Source of the DNA: Telmatactis stephensoni
Taxonomy: Eukaryota; Cnidaria; Anthozoa; Actiniaria; Isophelliidae
Length of the DNA: 64,000 bases
Assembly: GCA_029948255.1 (NCBI GenBank)
Contig: JALIZF010001867.1
Location: 434,001-498,000, forward strand
Direction of reading: 5' to 3'
Numbering within the stretch: the first letter of the stretch is position 1; each line of letters begins with the position of its first letter. The position numbers were made by a program, and so were the translations under genes. The notes under the pieces are model-generated. The model saw only the letters and a program-made list of their open reading frames with translations. It did no database searches and was not told the DNA's origin. This document shows, piece by piece, positions 23,560 through 36,200 of the stretch.

Positions 23560-25430
23560 TATACAAGGCTGCCACTGCGAAGCAGTGAAAACCTACCCAT
23601 ACGTAGTACATAAATTTTGTACGGATTGATTAAGTGAGTCAGTTGTACTAAACAAGCTATGATTAACCAGAGCAGGGGCTGCTCCACAGGGGTCAGTCGT
23701 CCCGCCCCCTCACAAAATAAGAATACACTGACCTATCTGCACATCAGAAATCTCTTTCATATTTATAGATCAGCATTTTGCAACTGCAGGTGCGCACACA
23801 AATTCATGCTTATGAAATCTACATTATTATAATGAAGTTTCATGCAGCTAAATATTTAGTTTATCAAACAGATTAAGAACTGGCTACAACACATCTCAGC
23901 GATAAACGTGTCTGCAACTGTTCATAATGAACACCCTCTCCTTTGTCTAATCCTTATTGCGTGAGAAACTATACCTTGGTTTCAGATATCTAGACATAAC
24001 ATGACTTAATTGTTTACGCTTACACCAGTTGTATCAACGATGACAAGTAACCGCTCTTATCTTCTTGTTGAAACTTCATTAATGCACTCCACTCACAGAA
24101 CTTTTCCTATTGTAGTTCCAGTCATTAGTCCTAAATTATAGCTTTTTATAAAGCTTTTTACACGAATAAGTATTAGTGCATTTGGTGCATAGGTTATCTG
24201 GGTTAGGATCGGTTTAAGAGCCTTAAGATAATTCCACAGAAAAATAATACCGAACACAGACTTTTAATGAAACTTCCGGTACAGTTACTAACTAAGCTTT
24301 ACTAATTCCAAAAATCAAATTAAAAAAGGGGAGTCACCGTGTTCGTTTTTGCGCTAGATGGCGTCAATTCTAGGCATTTGTGATGCCGTGCGCCAACAAT
24401 TTTCGAAAACAGAAAATGGAACAAAAGGCCCTCGCCATTTACATTAAGCTATTGTCAGCATTGAAATGTTGACGTCATTATTTTATCTTTTACACATCGA
24501 ACAAAGTAAAACCTCAAAAATGTCCAAGAAAATTTAAGTTGTAAAAAAATTAGAGATCTTTTGACACCACTATATACATACCATTAGACTGAAGACAGCT
24601 TTCTACGGTAAGCATTTGAGAATATCTTGAAAACGGAAAATAGAATTATATTTGAATTGTCCTCAAAATAGGCTTTGACAGAGAGAGAACTAGGGCGAGT
24701 TTAGTAGAAAATGTAAGGAAAAAAGCCGATATCTCTTTCATGCAGTGTTTCCCAGAAAGTCCTGTCAATGTTGCGAGTTATTTGTCGTAATTTCGAGCAT
24801 ATCACGTTTCAAAAATGGTATTTTTCATCTAAATGGCCGCCATCTTGAAAACTTGAAATTTTTCCGTGCGCGCAAGGATTTTGAAGATGAACATCAGTTT
24901 TAAAACTAAAATCACAAACTGACTTTTTATGAAAGAAGATACGGTCACTTGACCAGTTAAGCAATATATAAACGACACATTTCCCTTGTTTCTCTGCGAA
25001 ATATACCATGCGCGATGTTGGAAGAACACGAGAAAGGGTTAGAAAATCACGAGCCGTGGGCGAGAATATATAGCGGAAAATAATTACAAGCAAAACAAAA
25101 CTGTAACTAAAAACTAACTTTCGGTAAAGAAATTTCAGTTCTCCTAAGAATCGTCAACAAGCCAATGAGACTGCTCATTATTTCGAGAGCGACATACAAC
25201 GAGCATTGTGATTGGTTTGATTTTGCAACAACGCCATCGAAAGTCCGAGAAAGACGGCGTTGAATTAGTTGAAAGTGAAAGCTATGGACTACATATTTGC
25301 TTTTTTAAGCTACTTTTCTTTACTTTCTTGTGTGTAAACCTGCATGTTTTCATTGGAAAATTTGTTTTCTTGGATGTATAAAGATTTTCAAGAAGATGTA
25401 ATTTGTTTTTAAGCGTTTAAAGCTTGCTTT
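23560..25430. other. no recognisable gene
   Basis: AT-rich sequence without a supported coding frame, RNA gene or clear repeat boundary. The two overlapping minus-strand frames near 24809-25093 show no family features. Confidence 0.5.
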
Positions 25431-25437
25431 GCCGGTT

Positions 25438-25459
25438 TTTTTTTTTTTTTTTTTTTTTT
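25438..25459 (+). repeat. poly-T run (~22 nt)
   Basis: Uninterrupted T run. It could be the A-tail of a minus-strand retroposed copy, but no upstream element was recognised. Confidence 0.85.
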
Positions 25460-25647
25460 GCCAATATGAAAGTGAAAACTTTGCACCACAAATATTCAAA
25501 TGTTGCTAATAGAGCACTGTTCTCAAAAAATTACCTGAACTTTTAAAGTATTTTCTTATCAAAAACCGTTCCAATTTCCATGTAGTTGATTATAAGCGAA
25601 GCTAACATGATACTATAGTCATACTTCAGTCTCTCTTCATTGCAAAA

Positions 25648-25860
25648 CATAATAATAATAAACTTTATTAACGTGTCCGATAGTTTTCTACCTTACACAC
25701 ACGGTGCAAACTAATTGAGGACACCTATCTACCTATCTTCTACTGATATAAAACTGAATTAAAATATATCTATATACAAGTAAGATTATCAATTATTCCC
25801 AAACCCAGACATTCTCCCATACCCATCCCTCTTAACCAAGGCTTCTAGTTATTGAGGAAT
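25648..25860 (-). mobile_element. 3' end of a LINE-type retroelement (tail side)
   Basis: On the minus strand the sequence ends in a (TTA)n tail preceded by AATAAAGTTTATTATTA-like sequence, typical of non-LTR retroelement 3' ends. Only the 3' UTR is visible; there is no reverse-transcriptase frame. Limits are approximate. Confidence 0.45.
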
Positions 25861-25869
25861 AATGGTGGA

Positions 25870-28800
25870 CTTACCCAGCTGATGAAATATTTGAAAGCAA
25901 ACCGGAAAATATATACTTTAAAATAGAAAATTTCCTTTGTTTTGGACCATTTTTTATCAGAAAGAAAAACTGTTGATGTCTTCTCTTCTCCAAGCTGTGG
26001 TCTTAATTGATGGGTGAAATATACCACGGTTTTCAAGGGGTTTCAGCCAATCAGAGCGCGCGCGTTAGTAAGAAGCTATATATATAAATAAAAATATTTT
26101 ATGTTTAGAACTAACTGTGTCTATAAGACTGAAAAATTTATAGCTATGTCTCCATTCTTGTACATCTCACAGCACTTCACTTTCTGTTAGAAGCGGCTAG
26201 TTTACGATTTCTTTTATACGACGCATAACCCTAGACTAACACATTGGCCGACACTACATTAGGTACACATGATGCAAAATACTTGGACCACAGAAAACTA
26301 GCGTCAGTAGTGGATGTCTTTTACTGCTTACCGGTAGATAAAAGAAACTTTTAAAAATTCCATGGTAGTTCTAAACACTAAGTGTAATATACATGGCATT
26401 GCATTAAGGTTTCTGAGTAAAATTATACAAATAAATGATTACCGCAAATAAAGTGTCCGGACAAACATGATGAAAGCAAATGTGTTGTAAATTTCTCGCC
26501 GTCAGTGTGTCTCACAATAGCACTGGAAAAATTGAATCACTTTGAAAATCGTGCAAAGATCCAGTAAAGTGCTCTTTATATGGATATGATACTTTTTTGT
26601 TTAGATGATTTGGTCTGGCAATTTACTGATGCTTTCCAGAAAAAACTACGTACACTTGGCTTTTATATCGTTTAATAACGACTGTGGAATTTTCTATGGA
26701 TTTTACATGGTATTTCCATGCGTCAGACACATTAACAGATCTTAACACAGCTTGTAAGTACCATTCGCAAGCAAGTACCAATTTACTGGATCTTTACATG
26801 GTTTTTACATGATTTTTACATATACTCTGTCAGTAATGATTTTTTTTCAGTGATACATCTACTTACTGGGATTAAATACTGAAGATACTGCAATAAAATT
26901 GGATGAGACTTGTTTGGAATTTACTTCTCAGTGAAAATGTTGCAGGAGGGAATTGAGAGGCTATAATTAGCCTACCTTCCTCCAACGTGTTATTTTTAGT
27001 ACTCATGCCTTCTGAGTTGATACCGCTGTGAAGGGCTAAAGTTTTTTTGTTGTTGTTATAATTGTCTCTTTCTTCTCTTCTTTCCTTTTTTCTCTTATGA
27101 GTTTCAGAGTGAAAAACGTATTATTTGAAACTCGCCAAGAAAATGAATACAGGCAGAGGAATTGCTAGCCAAAAGCAGTACCAAATACGTTATTCTACGA
27201 CCACAAACTGTTGGAAAGTACGAACGTATCGAAAATCACCAATGAAGTGAAATAGATCGAATTGGATTAACAAATCTATTATGGTAAATAATCACACCGT
27301 GATAAAAAGTTAACATTTCTTAGCATCGAAATGACTAGAAAACTGAATAAACATTATTTAGTCTGAGAGCCTAACTCTAAATTCTGAGGTCCACTAGTGC
27401 AGCTTATGGATCAAAAAATAAATTGAGTCGTTGTAAGATCTATCAACGAATAAACAAAACTAAAAGAAGTCAGTTGTGTAGTGTTATATAGAGAACAAAA
27501 CAAGATTTGCATCACAAATGGTATAGAGCGACGACCAAGGTGAGTTGAGAGGCAGGTGCTTATCGATTAAATGGCTGGTTTATTTGAGGTTATCTGTATA
27601 CTAGCAACAAATAAGACGTTTTAGCTCGCTCTCAGAAACTATACCTATTTTTATGCCCCACACACGAAGTCTTTAAACCACAAAGATGGGATTCGAAACA
27701 ATAAGAATGAGTTTTACCGAATGTAGAGGTTGGTAAACTAGTGACGTTTATACAAGTAATCAACAGTTAAATAAGGCAGTCTAGGGCGGGCTTCAATAGT
27801 ATCGATATTTCAAGGAAGGAACTCAAGAGATGTGTAATAAAAAGCAACTAAAGAAAACAGATATATACATGATAAAGACAATGGCTTGTATAAGATGATT
27901 TAAGAAGCTGAACATTTTATGAATTTCAGCTTTTACTTTCTATTTGCTTCGCCCTGCAAAAACTGAATGAATTGAGTCTGCAATGTATTTTTATGATAAA
28001 CTGACAAATTTTGACGAAAATAAGTCTAGCAAAAGCACGACGTCTGCTAAGTTTCTGTGTTTATCTACTTCTTAATATGCCCTATTATTTTGCTAATCAA
28101 TGAGCTAATGAAATCATCTCTTCTTTTTTGTGGAATAAAAACCATTGAAAAGCATAAAAGATTCAATCATATAGTATTCCAAGTATTCCAACTCATGCAT
28201 TCTTACCTCGGAGAAGATTCGTTGTCTTTGATTTCCTCTTTTTTTATTTCTTTAGGTGTTACAGCCAGGAGTTTGTCTTTGTGCATAGGTACACTTTTGT
28301 CGTCCTTCACGCCTTCTTGATTCAAAAACAACATAAATCATCGCGGTTTGTCCACTGGGGACTCGATCAAGAGGTTCTCTCGCAACACCACTCAAAATTG
28401 AACGCTCAACCAGCAATTAGTGGTGAATCTTCTTTCGAGGAGCCTAAGCGTCTTGAATCTGAGTGTAAAGATAAGATTTACATATGCAGACAACCATAAA
28501 GTACATGAAAAGGTTTTCAAGTGCAACGCATCATCTTGGTTACCATCGAGAACGTAGCAGTGGCTACTGAAGAATAGTAGATGTACTTGAATAGATAATG
28601 CAGTAAAGTTTGCCATTAACAATTAATCACATTATAGGAATATCATCAGTGGTAACTAAACGGGCTACTTCAATTATCAAACATTAAAATGTTTACTTGA
28701 CAGACTTTATCCTTAGACTGACATCGCCCACATTCAGTTGAGTTGGTTATAACATTTTATAGATTTCTCAACCCTTGTCTGTTATAAGTGATTAGGACCG

Positions 28801-29530
28801 TTAAACCCAGGATAAGGGCATAAATACATTAATATTGATAAACGGTTAGACGAGACAATATTTTGGTTTCCAGAATCCTCTTAGCTCATTGTTTAGTGAG
28901 GTAAAACCCTAAAATCGTTTACAGATAGAACGTAAAACCACATTTTTCAAAAAAAATTCAATTACCGTTTTTATGCACCAAGTGATTTGTACGAATTCGT
29001 GCAAAAGAACTTATCAGAAATATTAGGTTAATTGAAAAAACTAACTTAATTTGTTTTTCAGCTCACTAGGGATTTTCTCCTCCTAATGATTCAAAAAAGT
29101 TGACACCACGTCTTTGTGAATTATACCTTGCCGCTACTCCGTTTTACAGTAACGTAATTGATTGAGGGTTGATTAGGACGAAAACTGACCAATCACAGAT
29201 TAAGATAGTTTTTCTTTTGAAGGGTTACAATTCAATTTGTGAATTCAAAGCTTTTGTGTTAAAGATATATCTCCGTGATGGACCAATAGTGAACATGCAT
29301 CAGGAATCACGAAATCTTGCCGTAAGATAAACTTAAATCAAAGTTACAACATAACTGGGCTTATCAGTAATGAGTACCATTATTATTTATTTTCTTATTT
29401 ATTAATTTATCTATTTGTTTATTCTTTCATTTATTTATTCATTTATTTATTTCCGTCTGTTCTTCGACCTCGTTCCCAACCACAGGCAGCCCAAACTTTA
29501 AACATGTCAACATTTAGCTTCAACACACAT
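25870..29530. other. no recognisable gene
   Basis: A short frame at 28281-28499 and its antisense partner show no family features. A T-rich acceptor-like site near 28258 was noted, but no exon chain could be built from it. Confidence 0.5.
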
Positions 29531-29533
29531 TAA

Positions 29534-30314
29534 TTCAGAGACTCTAAAATACGATCTTTGGCAAAGATAAATACAAAAATATAACATTTCATTTTCCTTG
29601 TTATTTTATATCAGTATTCGCAAATAAAGGATTAATTCAAGGTGTTCAGTGTTAATATCTCTCCTCCCCTTACTAATAAGACGGAAAGGTTTCATCTTAA
29701 ATTGTAAATTTTATATTATTCATGGCTCCTATTGATAGCAGTTGCTGTTTAGTGACTGATGGGGTTACCCTGGTTAAATAAAGGCTTCATTAATTCAACA
29801 GTAAGAGGACTAGGTAGACTAGGGGAGATATTAAAAAAGGTTCCGTCTTATTATTAGGTGAAGGAGAGATATTAAAAAACTTGGATTAAGACTTTATTTG
29901 CTATCAAAATAAAATGAGAAGGCATATGTAATTTTATATTGATGCATTTCGTAATTATTTTTGTTCACCGCTGTGGTCCGGGTTCGACTGAGTCCCTGCT
30001 TGGGCGCTGGATCATAAGTGAACTGAGTTTGTTTGATGTGTTGTTCTCTACCATGCCACGAGGGTTTTTGTAGGTATGAAAAACATTTAATCTAGAGGTA
30101 GTGAGTACAAGGTGGAAGACGGCCCAATGGAAGAGCAGCGGAAGCTAAATTGGCTCCGTCTAAATTGGCTCCGTCTATCATAAATACAAAAATATAACAT
30201 TTCATTTTCCTTGTTATTTTATATCAGTATTCGCAAATAAAGGATTAATTCAAGGTGTTCTATAGATAATGAGTTTTGTGTTTTTGTCAAAGATCGTATT
30301 TTAGAGTTTCAGAA
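29534..30314. mobile_element. TTAA-flanked element with ~32-bp TIRs, internal direct repeats
   Basis: TTAA occurs at 29530-29533 and 30315-30318. The terminal inverted repeats share (C/T)TCTAAAATACGATCTTTG and neighbouring bases with only three mismatches over about 31 bp. Just inside the left end, 80 bp starting ataaatacaaaaatataaca (from 29568) are repeated almost exactly as a direct repeat just inside the right end (30180-30260). The 781-bp element includes a SINE-like block (29940-30075). No transposase is visible, so it is non-autonomous; a piggyBac-like origin is inferred from TTAA. Confidence 0.8.
29940..30075 (+). mobile_element. SINE-like fragment inside the TTAA element
   Basis: gtccgggttcgactgagtcc resembles a degenerate pol III B box, followed by ttgttctctaccatgccacg. 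The A box is not convincing. Probably a retroposed fragment carried in the surrounding element. Confidence 0.35.
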
Positions 30315-30844
30315 TTAAGGTGACTGGCTACTATTGGAAAAAATAATGAGAAATCGTTTAAACCGTAATTTTCTGGAGTGAAATTTAATGCTGAATACAA
30401 AAATAAAAAGAAAGAAAGATAATCAGCATTGAATGGATGCCTATCTACAAGTTTTTGAGTCAAAAATTGCGCCACCCGGAAGTGAATAGAAAAGAAATAT
30501 AATATACATATCGCGAGATAACAGTTCTAACAAAGACCACAATTGTACAAATATTAGCTTTTGGTGTATTCAACTTAATGGCATAAATACTTGTGATGTG
30601 ATAACGAAAAAATACCTTACTTTCACATATTTTGGTCGGCGTCAGGTCTAAACAAAAAAAAATTATCGTAAGTTCGAACAAATTTTCCTTCAAAAATCAA
30701 TTTTTTCATAACCTACAGTAATGTCATTTTTTTCAAAATTTAATATGACTAAAAGTATGATTTCAATTAAATTAACGAAAGCTATATGGTCCCGTGCAAA
30801 ATCAGCATGTTTAATGACCTTCCAGGTTGAAGTTGTGAAAAAGG

Positions 30845-31057
30845 TCAAACAATGCTATCCGGAAGTTCTGCCATCTTGAAATTGACGCGAGCGCACGAAC
30901 TATCATACGAGAACGCTCTTTTTAAGTACTCAGTGCGAGGGCCTGGTAGGGTTAGGCACTTTTCTCTATCACGAAGATCGTAGGTATTTTCTTGGAACTG
31001 AAAGAGCTCTCTAATTGATTTTGGTGCAAGAGCATTTAGTGTCTTAAACATCATCAA
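30845..31057 (-). pseudogene. LINE reverse-transcriptase C-terminal remnant
   Basis: The minus-strand frame has the family pattern K-x-L-N-x-L-A-P at its start, followed by Y-x-L-R-x-x-x-x-x-L-x-L-P-x-P-R-T-x-Y-L-K-R-x-F-x-Y. This is the segment that ends non-LTR retrotransposon (CR1/Jockey-like) reverse transcriptases. The frame then departs from the family before the usual W-N-x-L-P motif, so it is truncated. It lies immediately beside the AAAG microsatellite. Confidence 0.7.
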
Positions 31058-31086
31058 TGCTTTATGTTCGCTTCTTCTTCTTTGTA

Positions 31087-31545
<459 letters not shown>

Positions 31546-31549
31546 AAAA

Positions 31550-31735
31550 TTAATATTACAATACACATGCATATTATACATAAATTTCCAAAAGTCAATG
31601 CAGCTGAAGTAACAAGTAAATTTTGTTGAGCAGCATAAAGAGGACATTCAAAGAAAAAATGCACAACTGATTCATTTCCAAGTTCACAACTTGCATTTGG
31701 GAGGTGAGCACGGATATGAAACAAATGAGGCAAAA
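31550..31735 (-). pseudogene. LINE-type fragment with FFFECPLYAAQ motif
   Basis: A minus-strand frame reads C-E-L-G-N-E-S-V-x-H-F-F-F-E-C-P-L-Y-A-A-Q, the cysteine/histidine segment common near the end of non-LTR reverse transcriptases. A paralogous copy lies at 50013-50200. In this copy the microsatellite follows the fragment on its 3' side, as if it grew from a simple-repeat tail. Confidence 0.65.
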
Positions 31736-32595
31736 ATGTTTGCTAAAATAACCCAGTTGTCTGGTTGATGAGTAGTTACCTTTGTTATAAATGTATGTTT
31801 ACATCCAACAACTACAATTGTTGGGTCAGGGATTTAAGTGGGTAAGACTGAGAGTAGCTGCCAGCATGCCAAAGTATCCTTTTCATCCACCATTACCCTT
31901 GAGTAACTTTAGTGGCTTTTTCAATGACACAACCACTACATTTAATATTCTTTTTTGATACCTGGAAGAGTTAAAACAAAAAACAAAAAGATTGTTATCA
32001 TTTTTAATTTAAAAGATATGAAAATATCACGCTGAGTGCTTGGATTTTTTCTGAGCTAAAATCCACATTCGAAGAAGCATTCACATCTAACTAACACATT
32101 TCCAATTGACAATCCATTCATTAACTAAAAATATATATGTTTATATGTATACCACAACCTTTCTACAATCAACTGAATATTAATAATATTAATTTATATT
32201 TATATTAATATAATAATAATATCATTATATTATAATATTTTATATATCAGTTTCTAAATGTCATCATGACTGTGACAATTTCACTCCCAAGGTATTGCTG
32301 GATAGAGAAAATGATGTTTTACATGATCAGTGTAAAAATTATGAGGGGGTGGAGGCTTTTTCCTTTGCTTGCTGGAAATGCTGAGGATAAGAAGAATCAT
32401 CTGTGTACAGGTTATTACCATGCAAAATTATGTCCACCTGTAAGTTCCCTAGTGTGTTCCAAGCTATAAAAAGTATAAAGTGGTTATGTTGTAAAATTTG
32501 CTTGTGTCCAATTATATATTTCTTTCTTTCTTTTCAAACAGCACTCATTCTACTTATCACCTATGTATGTTGTCAAATTTGTCTGTGTCAAATTC

Positions 32596-33024
32596 CCGGG
32601 GGGGGGGGGGGGGGGGGGGGGGGGTACTCCCATATATTTACTATACGGGGATGACCCGCTGAACAGGGTATGGTTTTTTGAGTTCCCTGTCATAAACAGG
32701 GTATCCAATTTTTTGAGCTTCTTGTCATTTTCAGGGTAGCAGCTTTCTCATCAACCTAAGTCGTTAGCTAGCCACAATGGTAACGATCAGTCTAGAAGCC
32801 TTATTTATCGTTGTTCGATCACGGTTGCAACAAACTTGTTATGAAACTCATTTACATTACAAACAAATAAGTACATTACATTCTGCAATTATTGTGCTTT
32901 GTCATAAACAGGGTATGGTATTTTGAGTTTTTCTGTCATAAACAGGGTAACCGTTTTAGGATCCCAGCGGAACATCCCCACCCAAATCCTGGTCAAGTAC
33001 CCCCCCCCCCCCCCCCCCCCCCGG
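32596..33024. mobile_element. hAT-like non-autonomous element with G/C-run termini and 8-bp TSD
   Basis: The left terminus is CC plus 27 G then tactcc; the right terminus is ggtcaagta plus 23 C then GG. These are inverted. The element is flanked by TCAAATTC at 32588-32595 and 33025-33032. The paralogous flank at 59314-59321 has a single TCAAATTC and no insert, which proves insertion with an 8-bp target duplication. That length fits hAT elements. The interior has repeats of aacagggtat and no transposase. Confidence 0.9.
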
Positions 33025-33689
33025 TCAAATTCTACCTTCATTTCATTTCTTTCCAGACAACAATATAATCATTCTATTTATCACCTATGTATGTTATCAT
33101 ATGTAATGGAAAGGATGCATATATAAAAATATTAATATTTACTATATATAGGCAACAGGGTGATGCATATGCAACATATACAATAACATTCTTTTTGATT
33201 TATATTGTATATTTTTACATATATTATTTCTTATATGTTCCAACAATAATTTTATTGAAAACAATTCATGAATAAGATATTAGAAACAAACTCAATATTT
33301 GAGATGTTTGATTATCAAAATTTATTTAAATATATAGTAAATATGAAGGATGAAAATATAATAAAAATAAGTAGTCAATATATATACGAACTACTAGAAT
33401 GCTATAGGTTAGTTAAATTAGTTACAAATACAAAATGAATATAATTGTTATTGTATTACTTACAGTTACTGCTAATATTTCAAATATATATCTATTTATA
33501 TATACAAATACAACTAATTTCAAGTAGTGATATCAAACTCAACAAGTATAGATTTGAATCCTGGAGTTAGATGATATACTATATATATTTAGATATATAT
33601 ATATATATTTAGAAATATGCATTATTCTCTGTTATTTTTTATTTAATTATTGGACCATACTCATGTATGAAAATACCAAAGTACCAATA

Positions 33690-33735
33690 ATAAAGTTATT
33701 GTATTGTATTGTATTGTATTATATTATATTTATAG
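33690..33735 (+). repeat. (ATTGT)n / ATATT microsatellite
   Basis: Five or so attgt repeats followed by atatt units, upstream of the ATT/ATC tract that flanks every A gene on the 3' side. Confidence 0.8.
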
Positions 33736-33822
33736 TCATTATTATTATCATCATCATTACTAATATATATTGTCACCATCATTATTATGGATGAAATTTT
33801 ATGAGATATAATTTAAATCACA

Positions 33823-34857
33823 TTATGCATGCCCAGAAGATGCTTTCTTTTTGTATTGACACCAATTAAATAGGAAAATAACAATGTTACATAGCGTAAT
33901 CACCGATGCACCTCCAAAACTTAAACTACTTGGAGTAAGTGAAAATATTATTACTTGAAAAATAAAACCAAATACTATACCCGAACTTTGTCCAAGGGCA
34001 ACAATAAAAGTCTTATCAAATCGAAGTGCTTCATTCATGAAAAACTGACCCAAATATGCAAACACTCCTACACCTAAGGCATATAGATAATCAAGGTTTT
34101 GGCAAAAAGGGAACTGAAATCCTCTGTCTAAGTAAGAACCAAGGAAAGAATAAACCAGTCCAACTAAACCAAAGTAGAACACAATCACTCTTGATTTGAT
34201 CTTGTGCGTTACAAGTGCTCTGACAACAACCAAGGTTAAACCTGAGAACGCAGCAGATAATACAGCCATAAGAGATGGTACAAAAATGTTTTTATACTCA
34301 GGGGCATTGTCTGGATATCCGAATATAAATGTTGGTCGTGCAATCATAGTAACACCAACCAGGCTGAGGACAAGAAGTATGCCATAAATCCAATGCAAAC
34401 GCTCCTTTAGGATTATTCTTGCAAAAAGAGCAGCAAACACTGGGCTCGTAAATCCAAGAACTGTAGCATCCCCTAAGGGCATGTTTTGAACCGCATAAAA
34501 TCTAGTAACCATTGCACTTGTTCCAGTAAAACCTCTTAGAAGTAAAAGTAACATAATTTTCCAAGAAAAGACTATCTTGTCGTTGTAATAGATGAGATGT
34601 GGTACAGTACAGATGAGTTGTATGATGAATCTGAATACTCCAATCTCTAACACGGGAAGAACAGTACAGAGCTTTGCAAATAAATTCATCGAAACAAGCG
34701 TAAAAGAAGACAAGATTGCAAAAGATATACCAAGTAGTGGTCGACAATGTTGCTTTAGCTTCGATTTTTTAGGAGTAATGTCTGCAATGTGAAGAGGTTC
34801 AAGAACTCTATTCTCTATTCGCTCAATGTGATTAAGCTTACTTCTCGCCGATGCCAT
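33823..34857 (-). CDS. SLC35G-like transporter, subtype A, unit 1 (A1)
   Basis: An intact single-exon gene of 344 residues. I start at the ATG that opens MASARS, because copy A3 has no in-frame extension beyond it; the longer frame upstream lacks an ATG. It belongs to the drug/metabolite transporter superfamily, with two EamA domains (about residues 42-174 and 195-333) and about ten hydrophobic helices. The diagnostic end of repeat 1 is clear: N-M-P-L-G-D-A-T-V-L-G-F, then A-R-I-I-L-K-E-R. Nearest known family is SLC35G1-type, whose members sit in ER or plasma membrane; the substrate is not settled. The tail K-K-K-A-S-S-G-H-A places the lysines away from the end. First gene of a three-gene repeat unit; the B-alpha gene lies about 3.2 kb upstream in transcription. 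Confidence 0.9.
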   Translation of the reverse strand: MASARSKLNHIERIENRVLEPLHIADITPKKSKLKQHCRPLLGISFAILSSFTLVSMNLFAKLCTVLPVLEIGVFRFIIQLICTVPHLIYYNDKIVFSWKIMLLLLLRGFTGTSAMVTRFYAVQNMPLGDATVLGFTSPVFAALFARIILKERLHWIYGILLVLSLVGVTMIARPTFIFGYPDNAPEYKNIFVPSLMAVLSAAFSGLTLVVVRALVTHKIKSRVIVFYFGLVGLVYSFLGSYLDRGFQFPFCQNLDYLYALGVGVFAYLGQFFMNEALRFDKTFIVALGQSSGIVFGFIFQVIIFSLTPSSLSFGGASVITLCNIVIFLFNWCQYKKKASSGHA

Positions 34858-34899
34858 TACAACTCTATGGTGATGCAGTGAATACAACAAAATCACGTA

Positions 34900-36200
34900 A
34901 AGGTAGAACTAAATGTTGTAAAACTGATCTGTGGTCGCTTTGAATTGTATACAAGAAAGTAGCATGATGTTCACTCTAATCCCCGGGCAGTTCTTGAGCC
35001 AGCGATTTACCAGCGGCATTGCTGATAAATACTGCGTGACATCGTCTTTGTGACGTTCCATACCTCTAACTATACCAGAATCCTCTTCAATAATCTTTCA
35101 AATTTAAAAATCTCTGAAGAATATAAACACTATATTCTTAAATTGATGAACAATAGATACTCCAAAAAGAATTGTGGTATAGAGAGAGGTATGAAACGTC
35201 ATAATGCTAAAGGCTTATCCAGTTCCTGTAACTTTGCAAGACCTGGTCACGTGACACATGTCACTAAGATATCAATATTCAGAAAGACAAAAAAGGAGCA
35301 TCTTTAGACTAGTACTCTTACTAAGTTTCGACCTTTTCGGTATATTGGAGAAGATTCATGATTTTTTGAAATTGCAATTTTTTTTACAAAGGTTACAGTA
35401 TGACTGACTGGCATGCCAGTCAGCTATACATTCCTCTAAAAAAATCAGGTTTTCAAAAAATTCTGTCACTCAAATTCATGAACAGTGCTAATTAAAAGGT
35501 GTTCTTTCTAGCGCTGCTGTTCCATTTTGTCATCAACCTGATGTTTTTGTCTTGTGTCACGTGACCAGATCCTCCAAAGGGCCTACTGACTGCAAACATC
35601 TTGTTTACTTCTTTGACTTCTTGGGACTCTGGAAAGTGTGTGCTAATGTGTTGTACTAACGAATGAAATGATATCTTTTGTCCATTTCCAGGTTTCCCCC
35701 TCTGATATAGCTTGTGTAGCCGGCCTAGCGGGAGACAAAGGGCAAGGGAAGGAGAGTTACAAACTAGGATGGGAGTGCAAACTTTTTAGTTTATATAGGT
35801 TGCTTTCTTAACCTTTCTTACATTTAGCGCATTTGGATTTGTAGTGTCCCTGTCAAACATTAATGGACACGAACAAATTCTGCTGAGCCTATTAAGCAAA
35901 AATATTGTTGCGGGAAATGCACTACAGCAACACGATCGGTGCTGATATAGTTTGATAGACTGTAATGAGTAGTGATTGGAGGTCATGAGACTATAACGTG
36001 ATTGATTCGTTATCAGCAATGCCGCTGGCCGTGGTACATTGCTGGGTCACTCCCGGTTGGACTTGTAGGCTTCCTGTGCCTGGCTATTACACAGGAATCC
36101 CAAAGTGCTTTTAGTGCATATTTGAAATGGAATTTTAAGATCTATTTAAAGTACTATTTTCACTGCATAATTGATTAGCTCAGAGTATAAATAAGCCTGC
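34900..36200. repeat. 5' flank of A genes, duplicated in array units
   Basis: No gene. Homologous to 44600-44659 plus 46735-47756 (unit 2), 52950-53690 plus 55040-55384 (unit 3) and 60780-61870 (unit 4). It contains the conserved phrases ccagcgatttaccagcggca, cactcaaattcatgaacagt and tgtccctgtcaaacattaat. In unit 1 it carries none of the four insertions seen in the other units, so it serves as the empty reference. Confidence 0.8.

Larger units (their letters stand above)
32240..33822. repeat. 3' flank of A genes, duplicated in each array unit
   Basis: The stretch from the tcatcatg(a/t) region through ctgtaagttccctagtgtgttcc and the ATT/ATC-rich run is homologous to 43005-43528, 51400-51909 and 59035-59697. 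It has no gene of its own. Here it also carries the hAT-like insertion at 32596-33024. Confidence 0.8.

Noticed and set aside
28258..28499. Possible plus-strand exon after a T-rich acceptor
   Set aside because: No domain or supporting neighbouring exon; composition is consistent with chance.
34196..34387. A conserved antisense frame of about 63 codons opposite the core of every transporter copy
   Set aside because: It is conserved because the sense strand is conserved; it has no independent start context or family signature.
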